Assembly: GCF_000715075.1 (NCBI RefSeq)
Contig: NC_134090.1
Span: 48,429,792-48,493,791 of the forward strand
Source of the DNA: Nicotiana tabacum
Taxonomy: Eukaryota > Streptophyta > Magnoliopsida > Solanales > Solanaceae
Direction: 5' to 3'
Length of the DNA stretch: 64,000 nucleotides
The notes under the pieces were generated by a model that was given only the letters and a program-made list of their open reading frames with translations, made no database searches and was not told the DNA's origin. Shown one piece after another: positions 21,697 to 32,850 of this stretch; position 1 is the first letter of the stretch; each line of letters begins with the position of its first letter. Made by a program: the position numbers and the translations under genes.

Positions 21697-22640
21697 GGTT
21701 CACTTGTTGCATTGAGCTTATTTGGTGGTACCCTTATCATGTCTGCATGTAGTTGGCATTCGTGGCATTTCTGGACGTACCAGATGCAATCCGTTTCTAT
21801 GGTCATCCAAAAGTATCCATATTTGAGTATTTTCTTGGCTAGAACAAAACCATTTATATGGGGTCCGCAAGTTGTGGCATGTATCTCCTCTAGCAATCTG
21901 GAAGCCTCCTTTGCGTCAACAAACCTTAACAACCCCAGATCAGGAGTCTTTCTATACAGGGTCCCTCCGCTTTGGAATAAATGATTGGACATCCTCCCTA
22001 GTGTGCATTTCTGAGCATGGTTTGCCTGTTCTGGATATTCTCCTTTTGCCAAATATTCTTTGATATCGTGGAACCAAGGTTTTCTATCTGTTTCTTCTTC
22101 AACATAAGCACAGTAAGCCAGTTGATTATGGATTCTTACCGGGATGGGATCGATGAAATTCTTATCTGGATGTTGTATCATTGATGACAAGGTGGACAGT
22201 GCGTCTGCAAACTCGTTCTGGACTCTTGGAACATGTTTGAATTCTATCTTTGTGAACCTCTTCATTAATTCTTGCACATGATACAAGTATGGTAGTATCT
22301 TGGTGTTTTTCGTAGCCCATTCTCCTTGAACCTGATGTACCAGAAGATTCGAATCGCCAATTACCAGTAACTCTTGCATATTCATATTGATGGCCAAATT
22401 GAGCCCCATGATGCAAGCCTCATATTCTACCATATTGTTGGTGCATAGAAATCTAAGCTCTACGGATACCGCGTAATGTTGACATGTTTTTGATACCAAA
22501 ACTACTCCAATTCCCACTCCTTTGAAGTGTGCAGCCCCATCGAAGAACATTCTCAAACCATCGTAGGCTTTAGCAATGTCATCTCCTATGAATGATACTT
22601 CTTCATTGGAAATATACGTTTTTAATGGTTCGTATTTCCA
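21697..22640 (-). pseudogene. Ogre A second (archaeal-type) RNase H and integrase zinc finger
   Basis: A 294-codon open block. Its first part is an RNase H fold of the archaeal/plant type: Asp in FFDGAAH, Glu in NNMVEYEACI, Asp in LLVIGDSNLL and Asp in NEFADALS, so all four catalytic acidic residues are visible. After a linker with PWFHDIKEYL it continues into the HHCC zinc finger of integrase (EIHATTCGPH and KCHEC). A second RNase H of this type downstream of the original one is a known trait of the Tat lineage (Ogre, Retand and relatives). The block ends in a frameshift before the integrase core. Confidence 0.82.
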
Positions 22641-22990
22641 CCCATAGGATTTTCAGCAAGATAGTCTGCCAATGTTTGTCCTTTGACCGCCTTCTAAATT
22701 ACATAGATGATATCGAACTCACTTAACAATATCTTCCACTTCGCTAACTTCCCGGTTGGCATGGGATTCTGAAATATGTACTTCAAAGGGTCCATCCTAG
22801 ATATGAGGTATGTGGTATAGGCACAAAAGTAATGCCTCAATTTCTGAGTTGTCCAGGTCAAAGCAAAGCAAGTACGTTCCAGCTGAGAGTATTGTGCTTC
22901 ATAAGGTGTGAACTTCTTACTCAAATAGTATATGGCTTGCTCCTTTCTTCCTGTCTTATCATGTTGTCCCAAAACACATCTGAAAGCTCC
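22641..22990 (-). pseudogene. Ogre A first (gypsy-type) RNase H
   Basis: This is the RNase H fused to RT in all Ty3/gypsy elements. Readable blocks are AIYYLSKKFTPYEAQYSQLE, FALTWTTQKLRHYF, ISRMDPLKYIF and KWKILLSEFDIIYVI. The catalytic pattern of active RNase H is hard to trace here, which fits the idea that the second RNase H took over the job. The frame breaks before the second RNase H. Confidence 0.7.
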
Positions 22991-24085
22991 ATTTAATACG
23001 GATAGATAGAGTAGAAAAGGTCGCCCACGTTCTGGCAGGACTAGGACTGGCGGTGTAGACAGGTATTCCTTGATTTGTCAAAAGCCTTCTGACAGTCCTC
23101 GGTCCAACTGGTTTCAGTATCTTTCCTCAATATTTTGAAGATGGGTTCACATATTACCGTGGATTGTGCTATTAAGCGGCTGATATAGTTGAGGCCTCCT
23201 AGGAAGCTCATCACGTCCTTTTTGCTTTTTGGTGGTGGTAATTCTTGGATAGCCTTAACTTTGGATGGGTCCAACTCGATTCCTTAGATACTGATAATGA
23301 ATCCCAATAGTTTTCCTGCGGGAACCCCGAATGCACATTTTGCGGGGTTCAGTTTTAGATTGTACCTGCTTGTCAAAGAACTTTCTCAAGTCTGCTATGT
23401 GATTTGTGGCCCTCTTGGATTTGATGATGACATCGTCAACATAAACCTCTATTTCCTTGTGTATCATATTATGGAAGATGGTTGTCATGGATCTCATGTA
23501 AGTAGACCTAGCATTCTTTAGACCTAATGGCATCATCTTGTAGCAGTACACTCTCCACGGTGTAATGAAAGCTATTTTCTCTACGTCTTCTTCGTCCATC
23601 CAGATCTGGTGATAACCCGCGAAGCAATATACAAAGGATTGGAGTTCATGCTTGAAGCAATTATCGATCAGGATGTGTATATTTGGCAATGGGAAATCGT
23701 CCTTGGGACTTACTCTATTTAAATCCCGGTAGTCAACACAAACCCTAACTTTCCCATCTTTCTTCGGAACTGGTACGATGTTGGCTTACCAGGTTAGGTA
23801 CTCAAATACCCTGAGGACTTTGGCTTTGATCTGCTTAGTGACTTCCTCCTTGATTTTCACGCTCATTTCTGGTTTGAATTTTTTGAGTTTCGGCTTCACT
23901 GGTGGACACATTGGATTGGTAGGCAACTTATGAGCCACTATGGATGTGCTCAGACCGGTCATGTCATCATATGACCATGAAAAAATATCCTCATACTCTT
24001 TCAAGAAACGGGTGTATTCTTCCTTCTCTGATGGTGATAAGTGAATGCTTATGCAAGTCTCCTTGATGGTTTCGGCGTCTTCCAA
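22991..24085 (-). pseudogene. Ogre A reverse transcriptase
   Basis: RT blocks in order: DMTGLSTSIVAHKLP (23786-24085), the palm with MPLGLKNARSTYMRSM and the catalytic EVYVDDVIIKSKR (23255-23689), and the thumb with IQELPPPKSKKDVMSFLGGL (23041-23274). Stops between blocks and frame changes near 23270 and 23780 inactivate it. The matching domain of element B is open over the whole palm and thumb. Confidence 0.85.
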
Positions 24086-24395
24086 ATTGATTGCTCCGGT
24101 TTCGTCCAGGTTGGACTTAGGTTTGTTCTCAAAGTTCTCAACTTCTCTGACATCTTCCTCAGGTATTTCATCTTCTTCTTCTGAGTCACTATCCTTTTAT
24201 TGTGTTGTCTCATTACATGTCACAGTCATCGATTCATCAGGAAAAGTAATAATAACGTTGTAGAAGGAAAATGTGAAAGATAATAATGAATAATAAATAG
24301 CAATGCATTAATTAAATTTGAAAATATCCAAAATAGGTACGATTCGATGACTCGAGCAATTATTTCGAAACAAACTGCGTCTTTAAAACAAAATA
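24086..24395 (-). other. Acidic linker and possible pol intron of Ogre A
   Basis: On the minus strand, after the protease/G-patch block comes a T-rich stretch without coding character (about 24260-24395), then an acidic segment before RT. Ogre elements are known to carry a spliced intron between protease and RT. GGTAGCTTGGCAA, a candidate 5' splice site shared with element B, lies near 24446, but I see no convincing conserved AG at the other end. Confidence 0.35.
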
Positions 24396-25741
24396 CTAAA
24401 AATATCTTAAATGCCTAGAGTGTCTATTAAGACAAGTCAGGTTGATTGCCAAGCTACCCAGGAATTCAGCGAGCCCGGGATGGTGTGGCAATCCAATTCT
24501 TGAGAACAACTCCTTTCTCCACAGTCTAAATGGTGAGGCCTTCTTCCTCCCCTCCTCAATTATCACATTGCAATCAATATTTTCGTCGTCCAGGAACAAG
24601 TTTCTCAACCCAGCCAAAGCTTCTTCCTCCGCAGATCCCCATATAGGCCTGGGGGAAAGTCTGACTTAGGTATTGTACCGACTGCTCAAGAGGGTAATAA
24701 GGACCATGCCATGAAAGCGACCAATCATCATATTCTTGCCATGTGTACGGATATCCCATACCAAAAGTTGTGCCGTGACGTTTCAGCTGTATCGGTTTGG
24801 TAATGCCCTGAAGTTCCTTCCCAAGCCCTTTGCCGAGTTCATACCCAGCTTTCAATTTTGTTACTCCACCACTTGTCCTTTTCAATTGCATTGACATGTT
24901 CAATGTGGTGATAAGTTTCTCCACTCATCCTTCTTCTATTCTCGATAACCGGGATAGTTTGACTAGTGTAAATGGGGTTACTTCCATCTCCATGAATAAT
25001 TATTTCCTGATAGTTCCATTCGAACTTCATGGCCTGGTGTAGCGTGGAAGCCACGGCCCCAACGACATATATCCAAGGTCGACCCAATAGAAGATTGTAT
25101 GTAGCTGATATGTCTAGTACTTGGAACTCAACATCGAACCAAGTTGGTCCCATCTGCAGACAAAGATTAATATCCCCAATCGTTGCCCTTTGAGACCCAT
25201 CAAATGCTTTCACGTTCATACTTCCTGCCCGTATCTCATGGAAATCTTTGCCCAATCTTTTTAGAGTAGTCAATGGACAAATGATGAGGCTTGAACCCCC
25301 ATCTATTAGGACCCTGCCAATGAATTTGTCTTCAAACTGTACCGTGATATGCAGTGCCCTGTTGTGACTTAACCCTTCAAGCGGTAGTTCATCCTCGTGG
25401 AAGGTGATCTTGTGACTCTCTAGTAGTTGCCCTACCATGTTGTCCATCTATCCACTGGTGATATTGTTGGGCATATAAGCTTCATTCAACACCTTCATCA
25501 GAGTACTTTTATGCGCCTCTGAATTTTGCAATAGTGATAGGATAGATATCTGGGCGGGGGTCTTGTTTAAATGATCGACGACAGAGTATTCCCTCGCCTG
25601 TACTTTCCTCCAAAGATCGTCCGGTCCAGTTTCAATGACAGGTTGTTTGGTAGTAGCCTCCTTTCTTGATCCTCCTAAATTTTCGAGTGTATAGATCCTT
25701 CTAGTTCTAGTCATCCCTTGTGAGGCACCAGATTCTTCCAT
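24396..25741 (-). pseudogene. Ogre A aspartic protease with G-patch-like tail
   Basis: The protease block (24839-25447) shows the active site VLIDGGSSLIICPL, with Asp-Gly-Gly-Ser instead of the usual Asp-Thr/Ser-Gly, and the second-lobe motif [10 protein letters not shown]. The preceding 25448-25741 has LNKTPAQISILSLLQNSE. After it, in another frame, GYELGKGLGKELQGITKPIQ resembles the glycine-rich G-patch found behind some retroviral proteases. Element B has both motifs, and its active site also reads DGGSS, so that is a family trait rather than damage. A stop near 25448 and frameshifts break the copy. Confidence 0.78.
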
Positions 25742-27948
25742 CTTTTCTTTTCCCTTTCACCTAGCTTCGGCAACGTAATTCCAAGGTATAGCATTGGACT
25801 TGAAAGGAGGTGTAGTTGTTATTGTCATTGTGAAAGGTGTGGCCACTTCTACCTCAAATGGGACAGGTGTGGCTGCAGGTGGTGTTACTTCTACCTCAAA
25901 TAGAACCAATGTGATTACCTGAACCTCAACTGGCGATTGTACCTAGACCACAATAGGATTGAGCGTGACTGCAGGCTTCTTAGGATCGTCGCCCTCTTTT
26001 ATAAGTCCAATTGATCCATCGGGATCCCACTCCTCATCAGTTTCTATCACATTGATCCCTTCGCCCATATGATCTGGAAGAGGATTGTTGCAGATTTTGG
26101 GTGCAACTTCCTTTGCATGTATGACCTTGTTATCAGTCAATGACTGAATCTTATATTTCAATGTCCAGCACTCGTCAATGGTGTGCCCTTTCATACTAGA
26201 ATGATATGCACAGATTTTATTCGGGTTGACCCATTGAGATGAATTCTCCATTGCCACAGGGGAATAAGGGTGACATAACCAGCAGCCTTTAATCTTTCGT
26301 ACAGCTGGTCGATGGGTTCAGCAATGGCAGTGTACTGTCTAGGTGGTTTGCGATCAAAATTAGGTCGGGGTTTCTGGTAATTTGGACAAGTTGGAGGTGA
26401 ATGATAGTAGGCTGGCTGGGTGTTATAAGTGTGATAGGCGGTGGTGAGTTGAGAATATCTGTGAGGTGAGGGTTGGTATGCAGGTGGAGGTGTTCGGTAT
26501 GTGAGTGGATATTTTGGGCGTTGGGCCACCATTACTGCCCCTACTTCTTTTTTCTTTGATATTCCACCAGATTGCAATGTTTTGTTCTTGTCCTGCAGTG
26601 CCTCAAAATTTGTCACCATCCCGTTTTTAATACCCTCTTCAATCCTTTTCCCCGAGTTTGATGATATCGGAGAACTTATGATTCTCAATGACCATTAGAC
26701 TTTCATAATACTGCGGGTCATGTGCCCTGACAAAGAACTTGTTTATCTATTCCTCGTCTAATGCTAGTCTGACCTTAGCTGCTTCCGACCTCCACCGAGT
26801 AGCATACTCGTGGAAGACCTCAGTTGGCTTCTTCTTTAGGTTTTGAATATAGAAGACATCCAGTGTATTCTCCGTATTAAACCTGAATTGGCCTATAAAG
26901 TCTGATGTCATATTCACCTAATCGGTCCATTTCTTAGGATTTTGGCTTATGTACCAGGACAGGGCATCTCCGGTAAGACTTCTTATAAAGAGATTCATTC
27001 GATCCTTTCATCTTTTCCGACCCCCATGAGCTTGTCATAATAAGTTCTCAGATGAACCTTGGGAACACCCGTTCTATCAAGCATTTCGAACTTGGGAGGT
27101 TTGTAACCCTCTGGCAGTTGTATGCATAAATCCTCGTAGTTCAAACCTTCTATCCCTTTACCTCCTTCAACACCCTGCGCTCGACTTGTCAACTTCTTTA
27201 GCTCTTCAGCCATGTTCTTGATGAGCAGGTCCTTCTTAATGGATTCTGGTGTATAGGAGATTAGTTGAGTGGAGTGAGGTAGGGTTTCCACGTAGATGGG
27301 GTTGTTTTTGTGGGTGCTAGGGATTTGGGTGTAGTGGTGGTCGTTGGTCGAGTTTTGAGGATCGGGAATAGGTTGTAGTGTGTTCTGAGGAGTGTGATAG
27401 GTAGTGGTTTATGGGTACTGGGTTGGTTGATGATGGTGTTGTGGAGAAGTTGGTACCAGTAGAGGATTGGGATTTTGAGGTGGTGTGGGGTATTGATGGG
27501 GTGCGGGAGGATTTTGTGGACGTTGGTTTGGTGTATTTTGAGCAGGTGCTGGGTTTTGGGCATTTTATTGGTTAACGTCTGGGACGTTCAGAGTGAGAGA
27601 GAGGTTTGCCAAGTTGCGGACCTGCTCAAGTTCTCCTTGTAACTCTAGTATTTTCTGCTCCAATCGTAGGACCAAATCATTTTGGGCCGGAGTACTTCGA
27701 CCATCTGAATTTTCAACATTCTCAGCATTTTCTTTTCGTATACCACTCAAGTCATCCATCTTAGCCTTTCCTCTGCTTTTTGGATTACTCGGAGGAGAAG
27801 GAGGTGGAGGGCCTCTAGATCTGGTGTGATATGTTGATGATGCTAGTATGTGCGAATCAATCTCAGGGGATGGGAATAATAAAATAAAGAAAATCAAAAG
27901 GTAAACAAGTCGGCGATGATTCTGAAAGTGTTTGCAGTATTTAAACAC
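25742..27948 (-). pseudogene. Ogre A gag
   Basis: Gag in several frames. The N-terminal part (27565-27948) has an RSRGPPPPSPPSNPKSRGKAK stretch and a coiled coil (RLEQKILELQGELEQVRNLA). A Gln/Pro-rich linker follows, then EGYKPPKFEMLDRTGVPKVH (26995-27291) and the capsid core with PQYYESL and FSDIIKLG near 26620-26760. The zinc knuckle at about 26165-26215 is CAYHSSMKGHTIDEC, of the C-x2-H-x5-H-x4-C type seen in Tat-lineage gag. Stops and shifts break it. Confidence 0.78.
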
Positions 27949-28229
27949 ATATTGCGAGAATGTAAATTCGCGTCCTAATTTGGGAGACTCATTGTGCCCG
28001 AGGTAGGCCTAGCGACAAATAGATTTGGAGAATTTTAGTGACAGTAATTGCCTATTTTCATTAATGTAAAAATAGATGAATCTAAAAAGACACTAAATAA
28101 GATAAGTCACTAATGGTACTTGGCCTTATCGTTTGAAAAAGCAAATAAACCTAAAACAGTAAGTAAATAAGACACGGGATTTTTACGTGGAAAATTCCCC
28201 AGTTCGCATAGGTTCAGCAGTAGGTATGC
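27949..28229 (-). other. Remnant of Ogre A ORF1 C-terminus and ORF1-gag spacer
   Basis: The end of ORF1 is readable at about 28197-28229 (AYLLLNLCELGNF; element B has AYLLLGLRELGNL). Compared with B, about 75 bases are replaced by a 43-base piece of copia LTR. The rest to 27949 is the non-coding spacer before gag, also seen in B at 43991-44300. Confidence 0.65.
28152..28194. repeat. Captured 43-bp piece of copia LTR
   Basis: It matches 28305-28347 of the adjacent copia LTR at 42 of 43 positions, same orientation. It lies outside the LTR and outside its target-site duplication and replaces Ogre sequence that is present at about 44290-44360 in element B. Confidence 0.8.
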
Positions 28230-28234
28230 CCTTG
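28230..28234. repeat. Target-site duplication CCTTG of the copia element
   Basis: CCTTG at 28230-28234 and again at 59636-59640, directly outside the two LTRs. It splits ORF1 of Ogre A. Confidence 0.92.
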
Positions 28235-29157
28235 TGTTAGTTTGTATGAGTCCACCAAACAGTAGAGTACATGGTCCTCTATGAGGTTGTACTGAGAATG
28301 CTAATAAAACAGTAAGTAAATAAGACATGGGATTTTTACGTGGAAAAATCTCAACTCAAGGGGACAAAAACCATGACCTACACCTGTAGGCTTTCAACTT
28401 CACTAACTGTAAACACCTATTACAAGCCACTTTGTAATGACTCCATTACAAAGAATTCAACTCAATTAACTTTTGATACTCTTACCACAAGCCACTTTGT
28501 CACTCTCTAGTTACAAAGACTTTAACTTATGACTAAACCTAGTCACAACATAAACTCAAAGAGTTTACGGATTTTACAAGAGGGTTCCTAATCAATGCTT
28601 CTAGCTAAGAAATTTAGGAGATACAATAATAACAATCACAAAGTTACAACTCAATTAAGGACAACAAAATACTAACTTTAGGAACTGGTCCGTAGTAGCA
28701 TTTAACTTTGTTCTTCAAGCTCGTGAGAATTAATTTCATAGTTTTACAAAAAGCTTGAACGAATGTCAGAAGTGTTCAAGTGATGTTTTGATATAAACTC
28801 CTTGTTGATACACCTTGATGACATCACTTGAATGATGTGAGCACTTTAGTTGGTCAAAAGATAAGTGGCCACTGGAAACAGTGCAGTGCACTAGAAATAG
28901 TGTAGTGCAGGCAGAAATAGTGCAGGCAGTCACGTCGCTTCCAGTTGTGTCCAATTGACTTCGTACTGCTATGAGGGAACCACAAGGGTATCAGGTCCTT
29001 GTTCGTTTCTCTATCTCCTGAAGCTATGGCAGTTCACATTTAGCTGGAATCCGTTAACTTGCAGTGTAGCCCAAGTGTGTCAGGTTCCCTAACTAATCCT
29101 TGATAGTAAGATTGTTAGATCATCAAAACATAAGGCAAAGACATTGAAAACCTATCA
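28235..29157 (-). repeat. 3' LTR of the copia element (923 bp)
   Basis: It starts TGTTAGTTTGTATG and ends AAAACCTATCA in plus coordinates, and aligns end to end with 58712-59635. Confidence 0.92.
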
Positions 29158-29174
29158 ATTTCCCCCTTTTTTGA
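29158..29174 (-). other. Polypurine tract of the copia element
   Basis: On the minus strand, CATCAAAAAAGGGGGAAAT ends right at the 3' LTR start, the expected plus-strand primer. Confidence 0.8.
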
Positions 29175-29647
29175 TGATGACAAACTTAAACATTGATAAC
29201 GTGTATCTAGAGCAAGGAGAACCAGATAAAGTAACAAGAACCAGACAAAGTACCAGGAGCTCACAAGTTCCCCCTGACTTTATGCCTTCCTCCTTTTTGA
29301 ACATTTTATCTCTACACTTATTTATTTATTCCCCCTTTTGGCATTATTAAAAAGACACCAGCAGTCAAACAGCATAAAGAAGTCTAGCCGAGCTAACTCA
29401 TGCCACATATGTACACACAACATGATAGAGAAGAGAAGCATAAAATTCAAGCAATGAGATAACAAAAGAGGATAGATTTTATATTGATAGAAATATATGC
29501 CTTTGCTTAAAAAGAAAAGGCAAAATTGGACTGTTAAAGATAGGAGCAGTACTATTTCATCCCAACCACATCAAAAAAATAAAACAAAACATTTGCAAAA
29601 AAAAAAACTTAAAAGAACATTCCAGAAACTGGTCACTGAAGGGGTAC
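29175..29647 (-). other. Copia 3' untranslated region
   Basis: AT-rich sequence between the end of the extra ORF and the PPT. A second AAAAGGGGGAAT-type purine run occurs near 29330-29341 on the minus strand, as duplicate PPTs are common in Sireviruses. No gene seen. Confidence 0.55.
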
Positions 29648-30145
29648 TTAGGGGGCACTATGAGTAGAGGGCTTGAAGGCTGCAGCAAGTGTTTGGAGAA
29701 CTAGATCTATTCGGGCATTGGCCGACTTTTGCTCATTGAGCAATTTTGCTTTCAGGTTCTCTACTTGCACCCTGAGATCAGCATTCTCTTTTATCAAACG
29801 AGCTACTTTATCATTTGACGTCGGAACCTCTTGGGCTTGCTGACCTTCCAGGATAGCATTCCTAGCCTTCAACCGGCGAATCTCCTCAGTTGCACTATTT
29901 TGAGCATTAATGAGATGTGAGATGGTTGAAGTACTTCCTACCCCCCCCCCTCCATTCTTTTCTATGCACTCGCATTCTTCCAACGTTGTCTATGAGAAAG
30001 TTCGCTTCTTAGTTCCTACCTTGCCTTGCCTCAGCGGCACCTTGAAGAACTAAAACACTCGCGTAAGCAGAAACCCATAAGGAAGGCCATGATTACCATC
30101 CTTGAAGGTTGCTACTTTTTGCATGTGTTCAATCATAATAGCAGG
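29648..30145 (-). pseudogene. Copia extra 3' ORF, C-terminal part
   Basis: The coding frame resumes directly left of Ogre B with MIEHMQKVATFKDGNHG and PYGFLLTRVF, then a stop, then the C-terminal coiled coil (EEIRRLKARNAILEGQQAQ and KENADLRVQVENLKAKLL) to the stop at 29648. A run of ten C (29941-29950) encodes glycines. It belongs with the N-terminal part at 51261-52837; the break is the Ogre B insertion. The fold around PYGFLLTRVF resembles the 'putative plant transposon protein' in element C (FFFPSLVTRL). Function unknown. Confidence 0.72.
30141..30145. repeat. Target-site duplication GCAGG of Ogre B
   Basis: GCAGG at 30141-30145 and 51261-51265 directly flank Ogre B. The coding frame of the copia extra ORF continues across the two sides. 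Confidence 0.92.
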
Positions 30146-31109
30146 TGTCGCGCCCCCTTTTTTCCTTCGTGGAGAAAGTCTAGGTTTCGATGTTCATGGG
30201 GGTAATAACTCATTTCCTTTTGAGATTTGGGTATTTTGAAGGGTTGCCACCTAACGGATTATGGTGCGTTAGGGCACCTAGAGAGATTAACTCTTAGACT
30301 AGTTTGCATTACCAGAGATATAGGGTAAGGGCTCAAAATAACCTTGAGGGGAAGGTGTTAGGCACCCCTCTCGGTCCACAACGGTAGGTCCTGGCCGAAA
30401 TTATACTTATGTGAATTAGTCCTTTTAAACACATACTTGCAAATAAAGGCATGTTAAGCACATATATGACTCAAGTAATGGAACAGGGGAAAAGGTTCGA
30501 ACAAGTTGCACATATATAAAGAAAAGTAAGGTTTAAACATCGGGAATTGGGAAATATGGGTCCTAGGTTGGTTAGCCTACAGGATCACCCCACACAATTC
30601 CCGGTAATCACTCCTCAATGAGGGGCTACACTTGACATTAGCGCGTAGTCATCATATCCTTTACTACCCAATTTCCTCCCATTGGTCATAGCCTAAAGCG
30701 TTCTAGTAACCTTGGAAAAATGTCCTATGTGTGCACTACCCGTCCCTTCCTCGTGGCCCTGGAGGTATTTAAGACCTTTAATTTGGGTAGTTCTAGAACT
30801 TCCTAAGGTTTAAAGGATAAAAGTCTAGGCGTCAATCAAAAACAATTAGGACTGCATTTAAAGAAAAAAATTACTGGCCCACAGTCACCTCCACAAATAT
30901 AACAAGTAAGTGCACGTCTTCAAAACAACAGTCAAGCATTTAATCGAAAATCCTAAAACATGATATCTAGTGAGCAGGGAGTATACAACATTAAATTAAG
31001 ACTGAAGTGTCAAAGACCTACTGATTTTAGACCTGTGAATACGAGCAGTTTTAAAGTGCAGTTTTATAGTTGCAGTACTTTAATCTCCCTATAGGCTTGC
31101 CTAAACGAA

Positions 31110-31640
31110 TAACAGTGGTGTCCTAAAAGCATGATATCTACATTGATTAAAAATGCAGTAAAACAGTAAAATGATTTTTCAACGATAACTCAAGATCCTA
31201 TAGGCATGCTTTCTAGCAGTATTAATTTAAGACAACGTTTGAAAACTTATTAAAGAAGCGACAGATTAATTGATTAACCCAATTCAGAATAAACAAACGT
31301 GAATTAAACGGATTTATTTAACTAAATTAGTTTTAAGTTCTATAGGCATGATTTCTATTATAGCTACTTAGATCATATAGGCATGGTATCTAAGTATTAA
31401 AAGCTGACTTTGAACCTATAGGCATGCTTTCTAGGGAGACGAATCTGAATACATGCTGTAATGAAATCTGAACTTCAATTAATTTACACCCTATAGGCAT
31501 GATATCTAATTATAAAGCTGATTTTAACCCTATAGGCATGATCTCTATTATTAAAGACATTTAGATTCTATGGACATGGTTTCTAATTATGTGAAAGTAA
31601 AGCATCATAGCAAATACATTTGAATCAACACGACCCTATA
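31110..31640 (-). repeat. CCTATAGGCATG repeats in the B LTR
   Basis: The core CCTATAGGCATGATTTCTA/ATATCTA recurs about nine times, less regularly spaced than in element A. The other LTR has the same array at 47640-48115. Confidence 0.7.
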
Positions 31641-31854
31641 GGCATGGTATCTACCCAATTTAACCACAATAATATACTACCCTCCCTTTTCACTAATCAC
31701 CCCACTGTTGTTTATAATAATTATTACAAACCAATAAATTAAATAAAAATACATAAATAAATAGGAGTTAATCTATATGGAGCCTGCAATAGGCCCAAAT
31801 TACTTCCAAGCCTCCAACTGCCTCAAATGCCAAAGTTCCATAGCCAATTTCATG

Positions 31855-31914
31855 TCTAGGTGTGTCAGAGTTCCCTAAGGACCTCAAGGATCCCGGGCAG
31901 TGCTCACGCCTAGA
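31855..31914 (-). other. Stem-loop in the B 3' LTR
   Basis: TCTAGGTGTG (31855-31864) pairs with CACGCCTAGA (31905-31914) with one mismatch. The 5' LTR has TCTAGGTGTG (48316-48325) and CACATCTAGA (48366-48375), also one mismatch. It is the counterpart of the A and solo-LTR stem-loops. Confidence 0.55.
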
Positions 31915-32842
31915 CTTTTTCTAAAATAATAACTAATTTAGGTGCAGTGTGGAAAGGCCAGCTCTGACATGCCAGAGTTTAGAGAGATCTCAAGGATCTC
32001 AAGGCAGTACACATATCATAGGGGCAGAACCTAGTATTCCAAGAATAAGTGGAAGTGCATAACAGTTGAAAGAGTTTAATAGAAAGGTCTTAAGACTAAA
32101 AAAGAACTTTTGAAAACCATTAGTGCTGAAACAATTTGAGGAAAAGTGTGAAGAAAATAATTGGCAATCAGAACCAAGTCATAGTACAAGTTTCAGGAAA
32201 AACTTTCACACAAAGGGGATAGGGGTTGGGAACGTAGAGGGTATCCTTTAATGGAGCATAATAACGACAGGACATAGGGAGTTTTGAGGGGGTTCCACAT
32301 ATGCAGCAAAGATCACAGTAGAAACATGCATCACACAGTTAGAATTACTTTAAAGGGATTGACCGACTTAGTAGGAATGAAATATAAAAGGCAAGGACTT
32401 GAATGAGCATGCTGGGCAAGTATTAACAATGGAGGCATGCTAAATATATAGAAACAGAGTTTAGGAAGGACATTAATTAGTCCAAATAGGCTTAAGTTAC
32501 CTATGCAGACATGTTAATCAAGACAGCAAACAGGCAAATAAAGTGGAAACATATTAATCATAGGTTTGACTGGGCAGTATTAGACATGCTTGGATAAGCA
32601 GTAGACAGAAACATGAACAGACTTAAGCCATATGAACTAAAGCAGTAACTAAACACATAGGTTTGAAGAATGAAAAGTACAAGATATGAAAAAGGTAGTG
32701 TGCAACTTCCAGCCTTGGCTTGTAGCCGGCTAGAATGACAAATATCACAATTAGCAAATAGAGCAGAAAGAGAGCCTTTAGAGTGTAAAGAGTAGTGGTT
32801 TTTCGAACTATTGTTCGTTATTGAAGTGAGAATAGGAGAGAG

Positions 32843-32850
32843 TTTATATA
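32843..32850 (-). promoter_or_regulatory. TATA box of the Ogre B 3' LTR
   Basis: TATATAAA on the minus strand followed by CTCTC. The 5' LTR copy, which would drive the element, is at 49337-49344. Confidence 0.6.

Noticed and set aside
28110..28328. Minus-strand open frame with an internal peptide repeat
   Set aside because: The repeat comes from the copied LTR fragment and the true LTR; it spans the copia junction.
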